From the NCBI RefSeq assembly GCF_037893015.1, contig NC_133665.1, positions 21,117,207 to 21,181,206 of the forward strand: DNA of 64,000 bases, in the 5' to 3' direction. A model generated the notes under the pieces. It saw only the letters and a list, made by a program, of their open reading frames with translations. It was not told the origin of the DNA and made no database searches. Position numbers and translations under genes: made by a program. Of the stretch, positions 1 through 11,299 are shown in pieces. The stretch's first letter is position 1. The number at the start of each line of letters is the position of its first letter. Source of the stretch: Macrotis lagotis (lineage: Eukaryota; Chordata; Mammalia; Peramelemorphia; Peramelidae).

Positions 1-970
1 TTAAACATTCTTCCTCTACACAATCTCTTCCATGATATAGATTCATTATAGCAGTCCTAACCAGGTCAGCTCCAAATTCTGTGACTTTGATGAATAGCTG
101 TCTGTTTCTTGCCCTGATCTCATTTCCTGTAACACCTCACAGATCCCTTCTTTGTGTACAATCCCCTTCTGAATTCCTATGGTATTCTATGCTAGATGCC
201 CCATACAGGATGAGGGAGTAAACAAGATCCTGACCTCCCCTGGGAAATGTTGTGTCACTTTGCAAGATGACAGTCCCTACTTCAAAGTCTTTCCCATGAG
301 AATTGTTAATGTAGTAAGACCCAAGAGACCCTCTTTCTTATGTGACAGATTCTTCCTCTGATTTGGTAACTTCACTCTGAAGCACTCCCCTCCCTTCTTT
401 TGTGAATCCAAGAAAATTCCACAATTCATCCTTTTGTCCTAAAAAACAACCTTTCAGGGGGTCTGAAAATGCTAGAACTGCTTATATGATGGTTACTTTT
501 CTTTCACCATGAGTCTGAGTGCCTCTGGGTTAGGTAGAATTTGTAAAGAACCACCAAAAATTAAATTAGAAGGCTCCTTTTTAAGGACCAGATGTTTATT
601 GTTTGAAGTTAATTTTTTACTTTGAAAGACTCATGGCAGAAAATATTATACAGATGGCAGCAGATAAAAAGGCATTGGGCTTGTTTTCATTCTTTCTAAA
701 AATAAAATTCAGAGTGAATCAAGCACTAAATCACCACTTCCAAAGATTTTCATCCTTTGCATTTGTACATGAACACATACACTGTATTTTTGTAGCTACT
801 TACTTTGGGATAGTTTGATATCCCAGGGAAACCACTTGGTAATTTTACAAGGTTAAAAATACACTAATTGCATGCTTTAATATAATTTTCTTTGTTTCAT
901 TTTTTTTTGTCCAAATTTGTAATTTCATTAGTGTGGAAGAACTCCTGGAAAGGACATTCCTTCCACCAAT
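1..970. other. intergenic, nothing recognised
   Basis: AT-rich single-copy-looking DNA. The two short open frames (179-361 and 603-818 on +) show no domain, no codon bias and no splice context. I see no repeat that I can name. Confidence 0.6.
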
Positions 971-1195
971 ATTGTCATTGTTTAGTCAATTAATTGTACT
1001 CGACTCTTCATGACCTATATGAGATTTTCTTGGCAAACACACTGGAGTGGGTTGCCATTTCCTTCTCTAATTAATTTTGCAGATGGGAAAACTGAGACAA
1101 ACAGGTTGAAGTGATCCGCCCAAGGTCGTATAGCTAGTAAATGTATGAGATCAAATTTGAACTCAGGTTCTTCTGACTCCAGAGCGTGGTAATAG
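971..1195 (-). repeat. Mar1-type tRNA-derived SINE
   Basis: Read on the minus strand this has the marsupial long-SINE body: a tRNA-like 5' part with the internal promoter region, the TCACACAGCTAG-like segment, then the GGAGAAGGAAATGGCAAACC-like block and the CATGAAGAGTCG-like 3' end. About 225 bp and clearly diverged. The family name is from memory; the structure is seen directly. Confidence 0.8.
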
Positions 1196-3320
1196 ATTTA
1201 ACTTTTCATAGACTGTACTATAGCTGGGCTTATTTCTTGCTGCTCTGAGAAATCCTTTTCACTCCTGCCACTACTAACATGTCAGTGATATGTTTAATTC
1301 ACTAATGTACTTAAATTTCTCAGTTGCTCCAGGGAAATCCATCAGTCAACATTCGGTAAACTGGGTGAGCCTTTCTATTCCCTTGCTCTTACCGCTGTCT
1401 TCTCCACTTGAATTTCCCAGTTTTTAATCAGCCTTGGCACATAAGATTTTTTAAAAATCTTTCTTTTTGAGTCAAAATAAATTAAAAACTTTAAATCCAG
1501 AGGACTGGAATTGGACCTGGTGCAGTAGGAAACCTTGGGCTTTTTAACTTAATATCTTTCCAAGATCTTAGTTTGACTGAGGCAAAACCCATTCAATGAC
1601 TAAATTTAGGTAAGAAATTAAACACAAAATGGCCCCTTTTATCTATTAAAAAAAAATCAAACTGAGAGGCCTCAAGTTTCTGGCCAAAACAGAAAAAAAA
1701 TTGCTTTTTACACTCACTGAGCTCAAACAATGACCAAGTGACTTTTGGACTAGTACATAGTAATTGCTTGCTGACTAACTGAAGATGTCTTTTTTTTAAT
1801 TACCTGATATATACTTTTCTGCCATTTTGTGCTTTGATTTTTATTGCCCTACTAGAATTCTAAACCCAAGACTTGGCTTTAGCAGGAATGTAGAATATGA
1901 CTTGATTGCTGTTAGATCTGCTTTGAAATTTGTAAAGATATACTCAAGCAAGCCATCCTTAAATACTAGTAGTAAGTAGAACACAGTAAGTAGAACAATT
2001 AACCCTAAGTATTCTGGAAAGAAGGAATAAAGTGTTATAGCTTTCAAATATTAAATACAATATTTTATTTTAAAATGTAAAGAGAACCCTATTCTCAGAT
2101 CATTGGCCATACAAAAATAGGTGATTGATCCCTGCCTGAGAATACATTTCTTGTTGTCAAAACTTACTCAGGAGCAATCATGACATAGAAAATTGGTCAG
2201 TGAGTATGTAGTTGACATTTACAGGTTCTATTGACTATCTCATTCTATTTAGGGCTCTTCAGGTTTATTATGATTTGTCTTCTGATTGTTTCCTGTCATC
2301 CCTTACACTTTCTCCAGTTTCAGATAACTGCTACTTTCCCTTTTGCCTCTCACTAGTACAATGCTAGTGCTCATATCACTAGAAAAAAAACCAGAATTTT
2401 ACAGAACTTAAGAAATAATTTTTGCCTCCAATATTAAGCAATTTGTCAATGTCCAGGAACAATTTGTTTACTTTCAGAATTTAATTGACTTCGTGGTCAT
2501 TGAGAATATAGAAGTTTGTCTGTAGAAAAGCAGATTGTAAATATCTTGCAGAAGAAAAATTTCCATGTGACAGAGGGAAAATCTTTGTGGAAAATGAGGC
2601 ACAAAGAATATTTGATTAACAAACAAATCCCCCTCTCCCTGATTCTTAAATGGAATCCTTAATATAAAGGTTAAAAATAATAATAACAATAATAAAGAGA
2701 GCTGAATTTAATTCATCCTATTCTTGACATTTGTTTTCTACTTAGAAATGATGGTTTTTGACTGTGGTTTATTATGTACAAAGAAATGGAAGGGCTGTCA
2801 AGCTCTAACAGTGATAATTGCATACCTTTTGATTACATACAAGTTCACTTGGAACAAAACATTCTCCAGGTCAGAGTGACAATTTCCTGCCAGGAAAATA
2901 ATTCATTTGGAGACAATATTCATCTATTTTAAAATCTTATCATGTTTGAACATGAACTAAATCGGCTAAAATGTAATTTACAAGAGATAAATGCAAAGTC
3001 CTACACATGGGGTCAAAAAATTAAACATTTTTTGTTCATTCTTTTAGTATTATCTTGTTTAAGATTAAGGAGTTGAGTAGGATTTTATCCGCTGATTAAA
3101 TATTTTTAATTGTGTAGAATTTTTTTAAAAAAATCATCTGCTCAAGGAACAAGAATGAGAAAAGACCTCACAAGATACTGTTTAATGTAAAAATAATCTG
3201 GAGATTTTAGTGGACTATAAACTCAGCATAAGTCAACAGTGTAATATTGCAGACAAAAAATGATGCTAATTTAGTTTCAAATAATAGAAGCAGAGTGTTC
3301 ATAATATTGAATTCTACCAT
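1196..3320. other. intergenic, nothing recognised
   Basis: About 2.1 kb of AT-rich DNA. The open frames on the minus strand at 1841-2047 and 2474-2689 are short, T/F/L-rich and look like chance frames in AT-rich sequence. A short (TAA)-rich stretch lies near 2675-2695. No gene or clear repeat seen. Confidence 0.55.
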
Positions 3321-3566
3321 GGTTAGCTAGGAGGCACATTGGATAGAACCCCAGACCTGGGAGTCAAGAAGACATCTTCCTAAATTCAAATTGGATCACA
3401 GACATTTATTAACTGTGTGACCCTGGGAAAGTCATTTAACCTTGTCTGCCTCGGTTTTCCTTAGGTATAAAGTGAACTGGAGAAGGAAATGGCAAACTAC
3501 CTCTTTGCCAAGAAAACCTCAGATGGGGTCACAAAGAGTCAAACAAGACTGAAACAACTGAATACA
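3321..3566 (+). repeat. Mar1-type tRNA-derived SINE
   Basis: Near full-length + strand copy. It starts GGTTAGCTAGGAGGCACA, has the tRNA-like B-box region, the GAGAAGGAAATGGCAAACTA body and the TCACAAAGAGTCAAACAAGA 3' end. This is the same architecture as the copies at 18022, 29760 and 41700. Confidence 0.85.
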
Positions 3567-3994
3567 AAGCCTACAGTCTACAACTATTACACTATGTCTA
3601 GGCATCACAGTTTAAGAAGGTCGTTAAAAATTTTTCTCAGAGGAAGATGACAAGGATGTAATGCATACTTGATGCCCTGTCTTATAGATTAGTTGAAGAA
3701 ATTTGAGAAAGTTAAGGAAGATATGATATCCATCATTCAGTTATTATTATTTAGTTATATGAAGGAAAAATGGTGTTTTTATTATGTTTTGCCAGAACTA
3801 GAAGGAATTGATTGAAGCTGCAGAGGCAGATTTTGACTTGACATAAGGAAAAACTTAATAACTTACTGAACTGTCTAAAAGAGAAATGTATTTCTTAGAA
3901 AGGTTCCACATTCTTACAGTTCTTCAAGTGGAGATAGAATGATTACTTGTGGGACTATTAAAGAGTGAATTTCTATTAATAAAGATTTGGATGA

Positions 3995-4150
3995 GGGGCA
4001 GTTAGGTGGCACAGTGAATAGAACATTGACCCTGGAGTTAGGAGGTCCTGAGTTCAAATTCAACCCCAGACACTTACTAATTACCTAGCTGTGTGACCTT
4101 GGGCAAGTCACTTAACCCCATTTCCATGCCAAAAAAAAACTTAAGAAAAA
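3995..4150 (+). repeat. short tRNA-derived marsupial SINE (~150 bp)
   Basis: Complete copy from GGGGCAGTTAGGTGGCACAG to CACTTAACCCCATT followed by an A-rich tail. It carries A- and B-box-like RNA polymerase III promoter segments inherited from a tRNA. WSINE1-like by memory. Confidence 0.9.
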
Positions 4151-4325
4151 GAGTTGGATGATTTCTAACATCTTTTCTTTTGTGTGATAAAATGAAAAAA
4201 GCTAGATACAAACTCAGTGGACCTGCATTCAGATCCTACCTCTTAAAAATGAGACCTTTGCAAACTTAGGTAAGTTATTTAATTTAGCTTCTAACCCATT
4301 AAAAAAGAAGTAATAGAACAAGATA

Positions 4326-4479
4326 TTTTTTTAGATTTTTTTTTGCAAGGCAATGGGGTTAAGTGGCTTGGCCAAGGCCACACAGCTAAGTAATTATTAA
4401 GTATCTGAGAATGGATTTGAACCCAGGTACTCCTGACTCCAGGGCTGGTGCTTTATCCACTGTGCCACCTAACCGCCCC
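4326..4479 (-). repeat. short tRNA-derived marsupial SINE
   Basis: Complete minus-strand copy: T-rich start (poly-A on the minus strand), GCAAGGCAATGGGGTTAAGT, and the end TGTGCCACCTAACCGCCCC. Only modestly diverged from the copies at 9750 and 32781. Confidence 0.9.
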
Positions 4480-4905
4480 AAGATGATATTTAATTTTGTG
4501 ATTTCAGAAATGTGAACTCAAAATAAAGACTTAATTTTCATTAAACTTGTTAACTAGTCCTGAATACATATGCTACAAACAAAAGTTCCTTAACAGAAGA
4601 ACTGAAATTTATTTTTAAAAATAGATACTATCTATAATGCAGAAAAGAGTATCTGACATATTTGCAGAAGATTTATTCTGCACATTAAATTTGAAAGTAC
4701 AGATTGAAAGACAAACTTTCTTCTTTGAAATATGTAGGTTCATTTTATTCCAAATGGCTTTTCTTTTTGGAATTCAGCTTTTGACAGAAGAGAGCTCTAC
4801 CAAGGGAAGGCTTAGAATTTTTTAATCCCCTTTTGATGCTACATTATCCAAATATAGTCTTATTAATCTACCAACTTCTTAGATAGTTCAAAAATAAAGA
4901 ATTTC

Positions 4906-4944
4906 CCCAAAGTCTTAATGCAATTTCTGCATTAAGACTTTGGG
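4906..4944. repeat. perfect 17-bp inverted repeat with 5-nt loop
   Basis: The arm at 4906-4922 (CCCAAAGTCTTAATGCA) is the exact reverse complement of 4928-4944, with ATTTC between. The hairpin is perfect but only 39 nt in total, too short for a usual microRNA precursor. There is no terminator or transposon context. Confidence 0.9.
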
Positions 4945-5879
4945 CATACCCTTTATTTGTTCTATCTCTGACACAGGACTTCTGAAAGCATATTTTAATC
5001 ATAGTTTCTTTTCAATATTTTACAAGTTTTTATATATAGTTATATTTTGGTCTCTGGTGGTTGGTTAAATACTTAACTTTCTGATATTCAAAGAAGAAAA
5101 GGTTTTGCTAAGTAATTGACTTAATCTCCTGAATAAATAATATTTTGAGGAAAATATTTCCAATGAACAATTTATTAATTTCTAAGAAAAGTCTTATCCT
5201 GACATTTCACATTATCTGTTTCAGGTGATGGATATCTTTGACCTCTCAATCATCTCACATTTTCTGTCTGCTTTTCCTTTGACCTCACCTTTTTCTGTAA
5301 ATACTATAGTGAAATTAATCATGTTTTCTTCAATTCCCCTGTCTTTCTTGCTAAAGCTTTCAGACACTGCCTTATTTATCATTGTTAAGTAACTTTCCCC
5401 AGAGTCCTCATCCAGAGACATAGTTAGCTGTCAGGAAAGTGCGTAGTGGAATGAAGGTGACACTCTGTGAAAGGAAGCCAGGATGAGAAGTTCTATTCTG
5501 GAACATAAAACTCAAAGAGACTAGAATAGCAGGGGGTCAGAATGTAATATGTATATTACTTTCCTTAGAAAGAGATTTAATGTTAATGTTAATTGATGAC
5601 TTAAAAGACTGAAAATATATAAAGAAGCAGTTCTGAAATTTTGAGAATTAGCAAAATTAACTTAAGGACATCTGAATATTCAGTTTTAATCTGTTTATAT
5701 GGGCATAGAAGCTAGAGAGGGAAATAATTTTAGCAAAAAGTGCTAATTTTATAAACCTTGGAATTACAAACTCATACCAAGACTGAATTTGATCTAAGAA
5801 AAGGAATTATGGCAATGAAAGCAAACATGTATCTATTCAAAGATTTAGCTACTTCATTATTTTAAATTTTCCCTTTGAT
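4945..5879. other. intergenic, nothing recognised
   Basis: AT-rich DNA. The minus-strand frame 5221-5421 (66 codons) has no recognisable motif and no splice-site context that I would trust. Confidence 0.55.
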
Positions 5880-6050
5880 GTTTGACAGCTATTTGACAAA
5901 TCACTTAACTGCTCTGTCTGTTACCTAATCTATAAAATGAGGATGATACCTCTAGCAACCTGTCTCACATGAGATAATTTTTGTGAGGTGCTTTGCAAAC
6001 TTTAAAGTTTTATAATTGCACCAGTTATAATTAGGAGCTAAGATTACTAT
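5880..6050 (+). repeat. MIR-like CORE-SINE fragment
   Basis: Contains the MIR order: CAAATCACTTAAC, then CTATAAAATGAGGATGATA, then ATGAGATAATTTTTGTGAGG and GTGCTTTGCAAACTTTAAAG. The 5' tRNA part is mostly lost. Confidence 0.75.
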
Positions 6051-6099
6051 CTAAGGCACATGGCATCCAGTTTGAACCTGGTGAATAGATTGTTGTCTG

Positions 6100-6325
6100 T
6101 TCATACTTGGTTGCACAATGATTAGAATCCTGAGTCTGAAGTCAGGAAGACCTGAGTTCAAATGAGACCTCAGATACTAAATTGTGTGACTTTGAGCAAG
6201 TATTTTAATCTCTGTTTTTCTCTTCTGTTATTTTCATATTAAATGAGATAATAATTGTAATGTGCTTAGTAAAAAATATCTGGCACATAGCAAATGCTTT
6301 GTAAATGTTAGCTATTAGTAGTAAT
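6100..6325 (+). repeat. MIR-like CORE-SINE
   Basis: The tRNA-like part (GAGTCTGAAGTCAGGAAGAC, GAGTTCAAATGAGACCTCAG), the core (AAATGAGATAATAATTGTAA) and the L2-like tail (GGCACATAGCAAATGCTTTG) are all visible in order on the + strand. Confidence 0.8.
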
Positions 6326-6329
6326 TTAC

Positions 6330-7310
6330 ATATAAATATATATGCATATAATTTGAATTTATTCCTATAAATTCCTATAAATAAAGTGCTTGAACTTCCT
6401 AGTAACAGCTCATTTAAGGGTCAAGAATTCCAGTAATTATATGGAATACAATAAAAATGTGGAGTACTGTTGATCTACCCTTTGCTGAGATACAACTGGT
6501 TTCTAGTGACCATTAGTCTCTTGATAGAGAACTAGTACAAATGCTTCCAAATCAACATCAGTATAAAACACAAGGGACTTTCTTAAGTCCACATAAAACA
6601 ACACAAGTACATGAATGGATCAGTTGAGCAAATCTTTAAAGCTCATTGACATTTCCATCTTGACATTTCCATCCTAACTATCTCAAAATGACTTCAGAGA
6701 GGATTAAACTAAGCCTTTAGGCACCTTTGTTCTTCCTCACTTTATATGCCAGTGAGATCATTGAGCAATTTGGCAATTCAGCATAGTATTTTGGAAATTT
6801 ATCATAATAGCTGCTGAACCCCAGAAAAGTCCTTCATTGTCCAAGGTTCTTTAGATGTGACCAATTAAGAAATACATCTTCCTTCTCTGGATCAGTATTC
6901 ACTGCTCACTAATACATTCTGTGACATATGTACTTAATAGAAGCTCTGCAAAACTGGCACTTGTCGAGTGATAAAACTAAATGGCAGAGCAGGAGGAAAA
7001 AGTAAAGTACAGCTTCCCCAACATATACTTGACTAGTTCTTTCATCTGACTTCTGAGATCATCTATCACAGATAAAGTGTAACCATTCTTAAAAAGATCT
7101 ACAGTCAACAGATATTACTTAGACACCTCTCATATACCATCATGCCTTCTGAACTTTTCCCTCAAGTGGTTTTTCCATTTTTCAGATTCCAGAGAGCAAA
7201 ATTTTCCTAAGTCTGTTACTGAGTTTGAGAAATCAGTGCTATGAGGGAAGTCTCTGCCACCACTTACCTATATCTTTCTACAGACCTCATCAAAAGCTTT
7301 TGATTTAAAT
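6330..7310. other. intergenic, nothing recognised
   Basis: About 1 kb with a TATA-rich stretch near 6325-6355 and a short direct repeat, ATTCCTATAA, near 6361-6380. No gene or confident repeat. Confidence 0.5.
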
Positions 7311-7453
7311 TTTATGTATTTAAGGCAACAGGGTTAAGTGACTTGCCTAAGATCATGCAACTAGACAGTTAGTAAATGTCTGAGGCCGGATTTGAATTCA
7401 GGTCCTCCTGATTCTAGGGCTGGTGCTCTATCCACTGCAACACCTAGCTACCC
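7311..7453 (-). repeat. short tRNA-derived marsupial SINE
   Basis: Minus-strand copy: TTTAAGGCAACAGGGTTAAG through ATCCACTGCAACACCTAGCT. Some substitutions and a small insertion near 7366 make it older than the neighbouring copies. Confidence 0.85.
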
Positions 7454-7905
7454 AAGATTTTTCTTTCTTCTTATAGGTCTCTATATATTAAAATTTTTTC
7501 ATTATATGTATTTTAGGTGCTATTAGAATTTGAAATGACCATAACTATTAAAATATTGTTACTTGTGGGAAATATTAGGGCTAGCTAAGGTTGCAGTGTG
7601 CATTTTACATGTGATAATGTTGCTGTTCCAGTATAGTTTAATTTTGTTATATCAAGTATATTTTGAGTTTTGTATTTGTAATACAAGGATTTATTGTCTG
7701 TCAGTATATGATAAATAGCAAGCTTCTAGTATGTCTTATTCAATTATCTTTATAGATATTCATTCGAACCTAATTGATCTTATATTGCTATTATGAACCT
7801 CATTATTTCCAAAAGCAAATCCATTTGATTTAACTATTTGTTTGATTCTTCTTTGTCAGAAGAATTTGTCTGTCTTGGGTGATGGTTATTTTGCTCCAAT
7901 AGTAT

Positions 7906-7913
7906 ATCTAGAC
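7906..7913. repeat. left 8-bp target site duplication of hAT element
   Basis: ATCTAGAC, repeated exactly at 8397-8404 immediately after the element. Confidence 0.8.
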
Positions 7914-8396
7914 CAGGGCTGTCCAACCTTGGGCTATGTTGGGGCCGCATTAAAATAAAATAATTATTTGAGAGTTGCACCAGAATAAAAAATATAGTAC
8001 ATTAATATAATGGTAGTTACTTCTTACAAAGTAGGGGAATGGGCATTATGACAGATGAAGGCACAGAGCATAAAAGCAAACACAAAACAAAAAAGTGACA
8101 ATACCACAGTATAAAGGTAGGTACATACTGACTAGTCTACATGGTACACAGAAAGCATCCCATAGATCGAATGAAAATCCCATACAAGCATCCCATAGAT
8201 CGAATGAAAATCCCATACAATATGTTCCATCCATTATACTGCTTAAAAACACCAAAGAAAATTAACATCAACAGTTTATTCCATGCAAATTGTTATTTTA
8301 TTTTTTCGCCCTTGAAATTAAAATTCACAGGTGGGCTACATAAAATAATAGCACTGCTGCTGCATGCACCCAGGGGCCGTATTTTGGACAAGCCTG
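7914..8396. mobile_element. non-autonomous hAT-type DNA transposon, 483 bp
   Basis: The ends are imperfect terminal inverted repeats: CAGGGCTGTCCAACCTTGGG on the left, and CAGGCTTGTCCAAAATACGG when the right end is read on the minus strand. Perfect 8-bp direct repeats (ATCTAGAC) flank the element, the target length typical of hAT transposases. No transposase frame is present; the 107-codon + frame (8141-8464) runs out of the element and is not protein-like. Internally there is a 33-bp tandem duplication. The CAG...GTCCAACCT end is Charlie-like, but I cannot name the family. Confidence 0.8.
8155..8220. repeat. 33-bp tandem duplication (two units)
   Basis: The units at 8155-8187 and 8188-8220 are identical and begin GCATCCCATAGATCGAATG. 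They lie inside the hAT element. Confidence 0.9.
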
Positions 8397-8404
8397 ATCT
8401 AGAC
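8397..8404. repeat. right 8-bp target site duplication of hAT element
   Basis: ATCTAGAC, an exact match to 7906-7913. Confidence 0.8.
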
Positions 8405-9124
8405 AATTGTGAACTAGAGTTTGTCTGTAATAAGGCTCTGGTTCCAATGCATTTCATTTATTGAATTTGTAATTTGTTCATGTACTGAATTTTGGTGTCT
8501 CTATTTGTAATAGGAGGATTTGTGATTTTTAGAGATTCTGTTGTATAATTTTGGCCACCTGATAATATCTTTCTAGGTATTTGGAAGTTCCTAAATTTTT
8601 GCAATCTGTGGTCACATTTTGTATAATTTCTATAGTTTCCTTGAATAATTTGCATAAAATCAATGAATTTAGGGTCCTTAAGAATAACCCTTCTATAATT
8701 TTTTGAGATAGAGATCTTATTATGTATCCCTACAAATCTATCATAAATTCTTTCATTTCTTTAAACAAGTCTGCATGACCCAGACACATTTAATGGATGC
8801 TTCTTTGTCAACATATTATTAGTGAATACATGTGAATGTTTCTTATTGAGACCTTTTTGATCTCATATGAAGATATTAATCATATGAGCACTATTTAGAG
8901 GGAAACCATTTTTGGTTCCATTTGACAAATCGGGCATTATATAATTTTTGTTAGTCTTTACTATTTTTGTTCTGTGAAATGATGACGATTTTAGAAATAT
9001 GTTAGTTTTAAATTTATTTAATACATACTCTTAAGAATATTTATCAATTTTCTTCATTATTTTTATGATGTTACTATTTCTGTATAGCTGTCTTTGATTG
9101 ATGATTCTTGTGTTTCATGGATTT
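8405..9124. other. intergenic, nothing recognised
   Basis: T-rich DNA similar in texture to 7680-7900. It could be a very old LINE fragment, but I see no diagnostic segment. The minus frame 8458-8655 shows no motif. Confidence 0.45.
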
Positions 9125-9289
9125 TTTTTTTAAATTTTAAAATTTTAATTTATTTTAGGCAATGGGGTTATGTGACTTGACCAAAGTCACACAGCTAGGC
9201 AATTATTAAGTGTCTGAGGTAGGAACTGAACTCAGATCCTCCTAACTCCAGGGTCAGTGTTCTATCCACTGTGCCACCTAGCTGACCCC
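9125..9289 (-). repeat. short tRNA-derived marsupial SINE
   Basis: Minus-strand copy with a degraded T/A-rich tail region, GGCAATGGGGTTATGTGACT, and the end GTGCCACCTAGCTGACCCC. Confidence 0.88.
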
Positions 9290-9749
9290 TCATAGATTTT
9301 ATGTGAGGTTTTGTTTGCATATTTGGATTCTTGGTCATCCATTTAATGAACAGTAAAATTCCCAAAGTGAATGTTAAGACTGATATTACATAGGTGTTAA
9401 TTGTCCTAAAATGTTACTTTCATTGAACTTTGACATCAGGAGGGCAAACATTCTCTTGACATACATGATCAGTGCTTTCTCTTTTAGACTTGAGCTTTAT
9501 CTGTGATATGTTCTGCCTTAAGGAGACTTCATCTATTGATTCAATTTGACCTCACCCATTGAACAGTTTGACTTTGTTTTAAACTCAAAGACTTGTTTCT
9601 GTTTTTCCCTGATGTCCATTAATAATTTAACCCTTTCTGAGTCCAAACTTTTTAGATCACTTGAGAAAGTTTTCATCAGATGAAGACATTTAACATATTT
9701 TGCTAGACTCATGTAACTTGATAGTATATTAATAATATTGGTACTTATT

Positions 9750-9904
9750 ATTTTTTTTTTTAGTTTTTGCAAGGCAAACAGGATTAAGTGGCTTGCCCAA
9801 GGCCACACAGCTAGGTAATTATTAAGTGTCTGAGACCGGATTTGAACACAGGGACTCCTGACTCCAAGGCCGATGCTTTATCCACTACGCCACCTAGCCG
9901 CCCC
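9750..9904 (-). repeat. short tRNA-derived marsupial SINE, full length
   Basis: Minus-strand copy starting in a T run and ending in CTAGCCGCCCC. The flanks are both TTATTATT-like, a probable target duplication. The minus-strand open frame 9533-9808 begins inside this SINE and is therefore not a gene. Confidence 0.92.
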
Positions 9905-9957
9905 TATTATTTTCTTTTTTCTCTTAATTCTGATTTCCTCATGTATACCGTTACACA

Positions 9958-10075
9958 TGGTTTAGTGATTTTTGGTAAATTGCTTAACAACTTTGAGTTT
10001 CAAGTTCCTTGTCTTTAAAATGAGGTCATTAGGTTAGATGTTCTATATGGTCCCTTCCAATTTTAAATCTATGAT
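9958..10075 (+). repeat. MIR-like CORE-SINE 3' fragment
   Basis: AAATTGCTTAACAACTTTGA, CTTGTCTTTAAAATGAGG, then GGTCCCTTCCAATTTTAAAT is the usual MIR core and tail order, diverged. Confidence 0.65.
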
Positions 10076-10089
10076 AGTAGAATCTTTGG

Positions 10090-10668
10090 GGTAGGTGGGG
10101 AAGGGAATGAGATGGAGGCAAGTCCCCAAATTAAGTAGTTTGTCCTCTTTTTCTCCCCAAGCCAAATGCATTTCTAAAAGTATTTTTCTGCCCAATAGCT
10201 TACTTTATTTCCAAGAGAATAATGCACAAGGGGAAATTTAGTCTTGAGTTGTCCATCATCTCAAGATTTTCATTTGAAATTTAAAAGCCTATACGTTGCC
10301 TCTAAGCATTGTGAGTCTGGTATTTATCTCCCTGGTTTTGTTTATAGTGTTCCAGAAAGGGGTCAGATAATTTGTAAGGACATAAATTCTGTCTTCAGGT
10401 GCAGCTAATAGCTCTTTTTCTAGATTGGTTCCTCATGAATAATTAGTTCAGCTTCTATTATAACAAGGGGATCATGAAGAAAGTTCAGTTTTGTGTTGAT
10501 TGTCTTTATATCAGAGTTACAGATACTTCTGTTTAATGGGTTTAAATTGAGTTTTTTTAATTGAAAAAGATTGAAATTTGTTGTTTGAAGTGACTAAAAC
10601 TATTAACTGTTATATATGAAATACATGCTATGTGGGCTCTATAAACCTAGTTTGAACTCAATGATATA
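10090..10668. other. intergenic, nothing recognised
   Basis: No gene or clear repeat seen. There is a G-rich patch near 10088-10105. Confidence 0.5.
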
Positions 10669-10934
10669 TTTGTTGTTCAGTCATTTCATGGCTGACTTTT
10701 CATGTTTAGTCTGACTTTTCATGACTCCATTTTAGGGTCTTTTTAATGGCAAAGATACTGGAGTGGCTTGCCTTTTCCTTCCCCAGCTCATTTTACAAAT
10801 GAGAAAACTGAGGTAAACGGGGTTAAGCAAATTGTCCAGTGTCACATAACTAGAAAAGTCTGGGGGGTGGGTTTGAATTTATGAGGATGAATATTCCTAA
10901 CTCCAAATTATATTTGCTGTACCACCTAACTACT
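10669..10934 (-). repeat. Mar1-type tRNA-derived SINE
   Basis: Minus-strand long SINE with an internal partial duplication near its end (CTGACTTTTCATG occurs twice, about 10691 and 10711), followed by GCAAAGATACTGGAGTGGCT and the tRNA-like part ending in ACCACCTAACTA. Confidence 0.8.
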
Positions 10935-11009
10935 CTAAATCATACACCTCTGTATTTAAATTTAAAAAATTCCCAAATACTTGATCTTCAGCTTGGAAAA
11001 CTTCCAAGG

Positions 11010-11077
11010 AACTAGATTGTAAGGTCCTCAAGATCAAGGAATTATTTCAGTTTTGTCTTTGTATTTCCAGTGATTAA
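11010..11077 (+). repeat. L2 LINE 3'-end fragment
   Basis: GATTGTAAGGTCCTCAAGAT followed by GTCTTTGTATTTCCAGTGA resembles the common L2 3' terminus. It is directly followed by a SINE. Confidence 0.55.
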
Positions 11078-11296
11078 CATTGCTCAGTCATTTCTGTCTA
11101 GTTCACCTCTTCATGACCCCATTTGAAGTTTTCCTGGCAAAGATACTGGAGTGGTTTGCCATTTTCTTCTCCAGTTCATTTTACAAATCATAAAACTGAA
11201 GGAAATAGGGTAAGTGACTTGCCCAGGGTCACACAGCTAGTAATTATCTGAGGCTGCATTTGAATTCATATCTTCCTGACTATCCACTGTGCCAAT
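11078..11296 (-). repeat. Mar1-type tRNA-derived SINE
   Basis: Minus-strand copy: CTTCATGACCCCATTTGAAG, GCAAAGATACTGGAGTGGTT, GGGTCACACAGCTAGTAATT. It has deletions in the tRNA part. Confidence 0.85.
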
Positions 11297-11299
11297 TCG

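Noticed and set aside
4906..4944. microRNA gene
   Set aside because: The 39-nt perfect hairpin is too short for a normal precursor and the flanks do not extend the stem.
9533..9808. 91-codon minus-strand frame
   Set aside because: Its start lies in a SINE and the rest is AT-rich with no motif.
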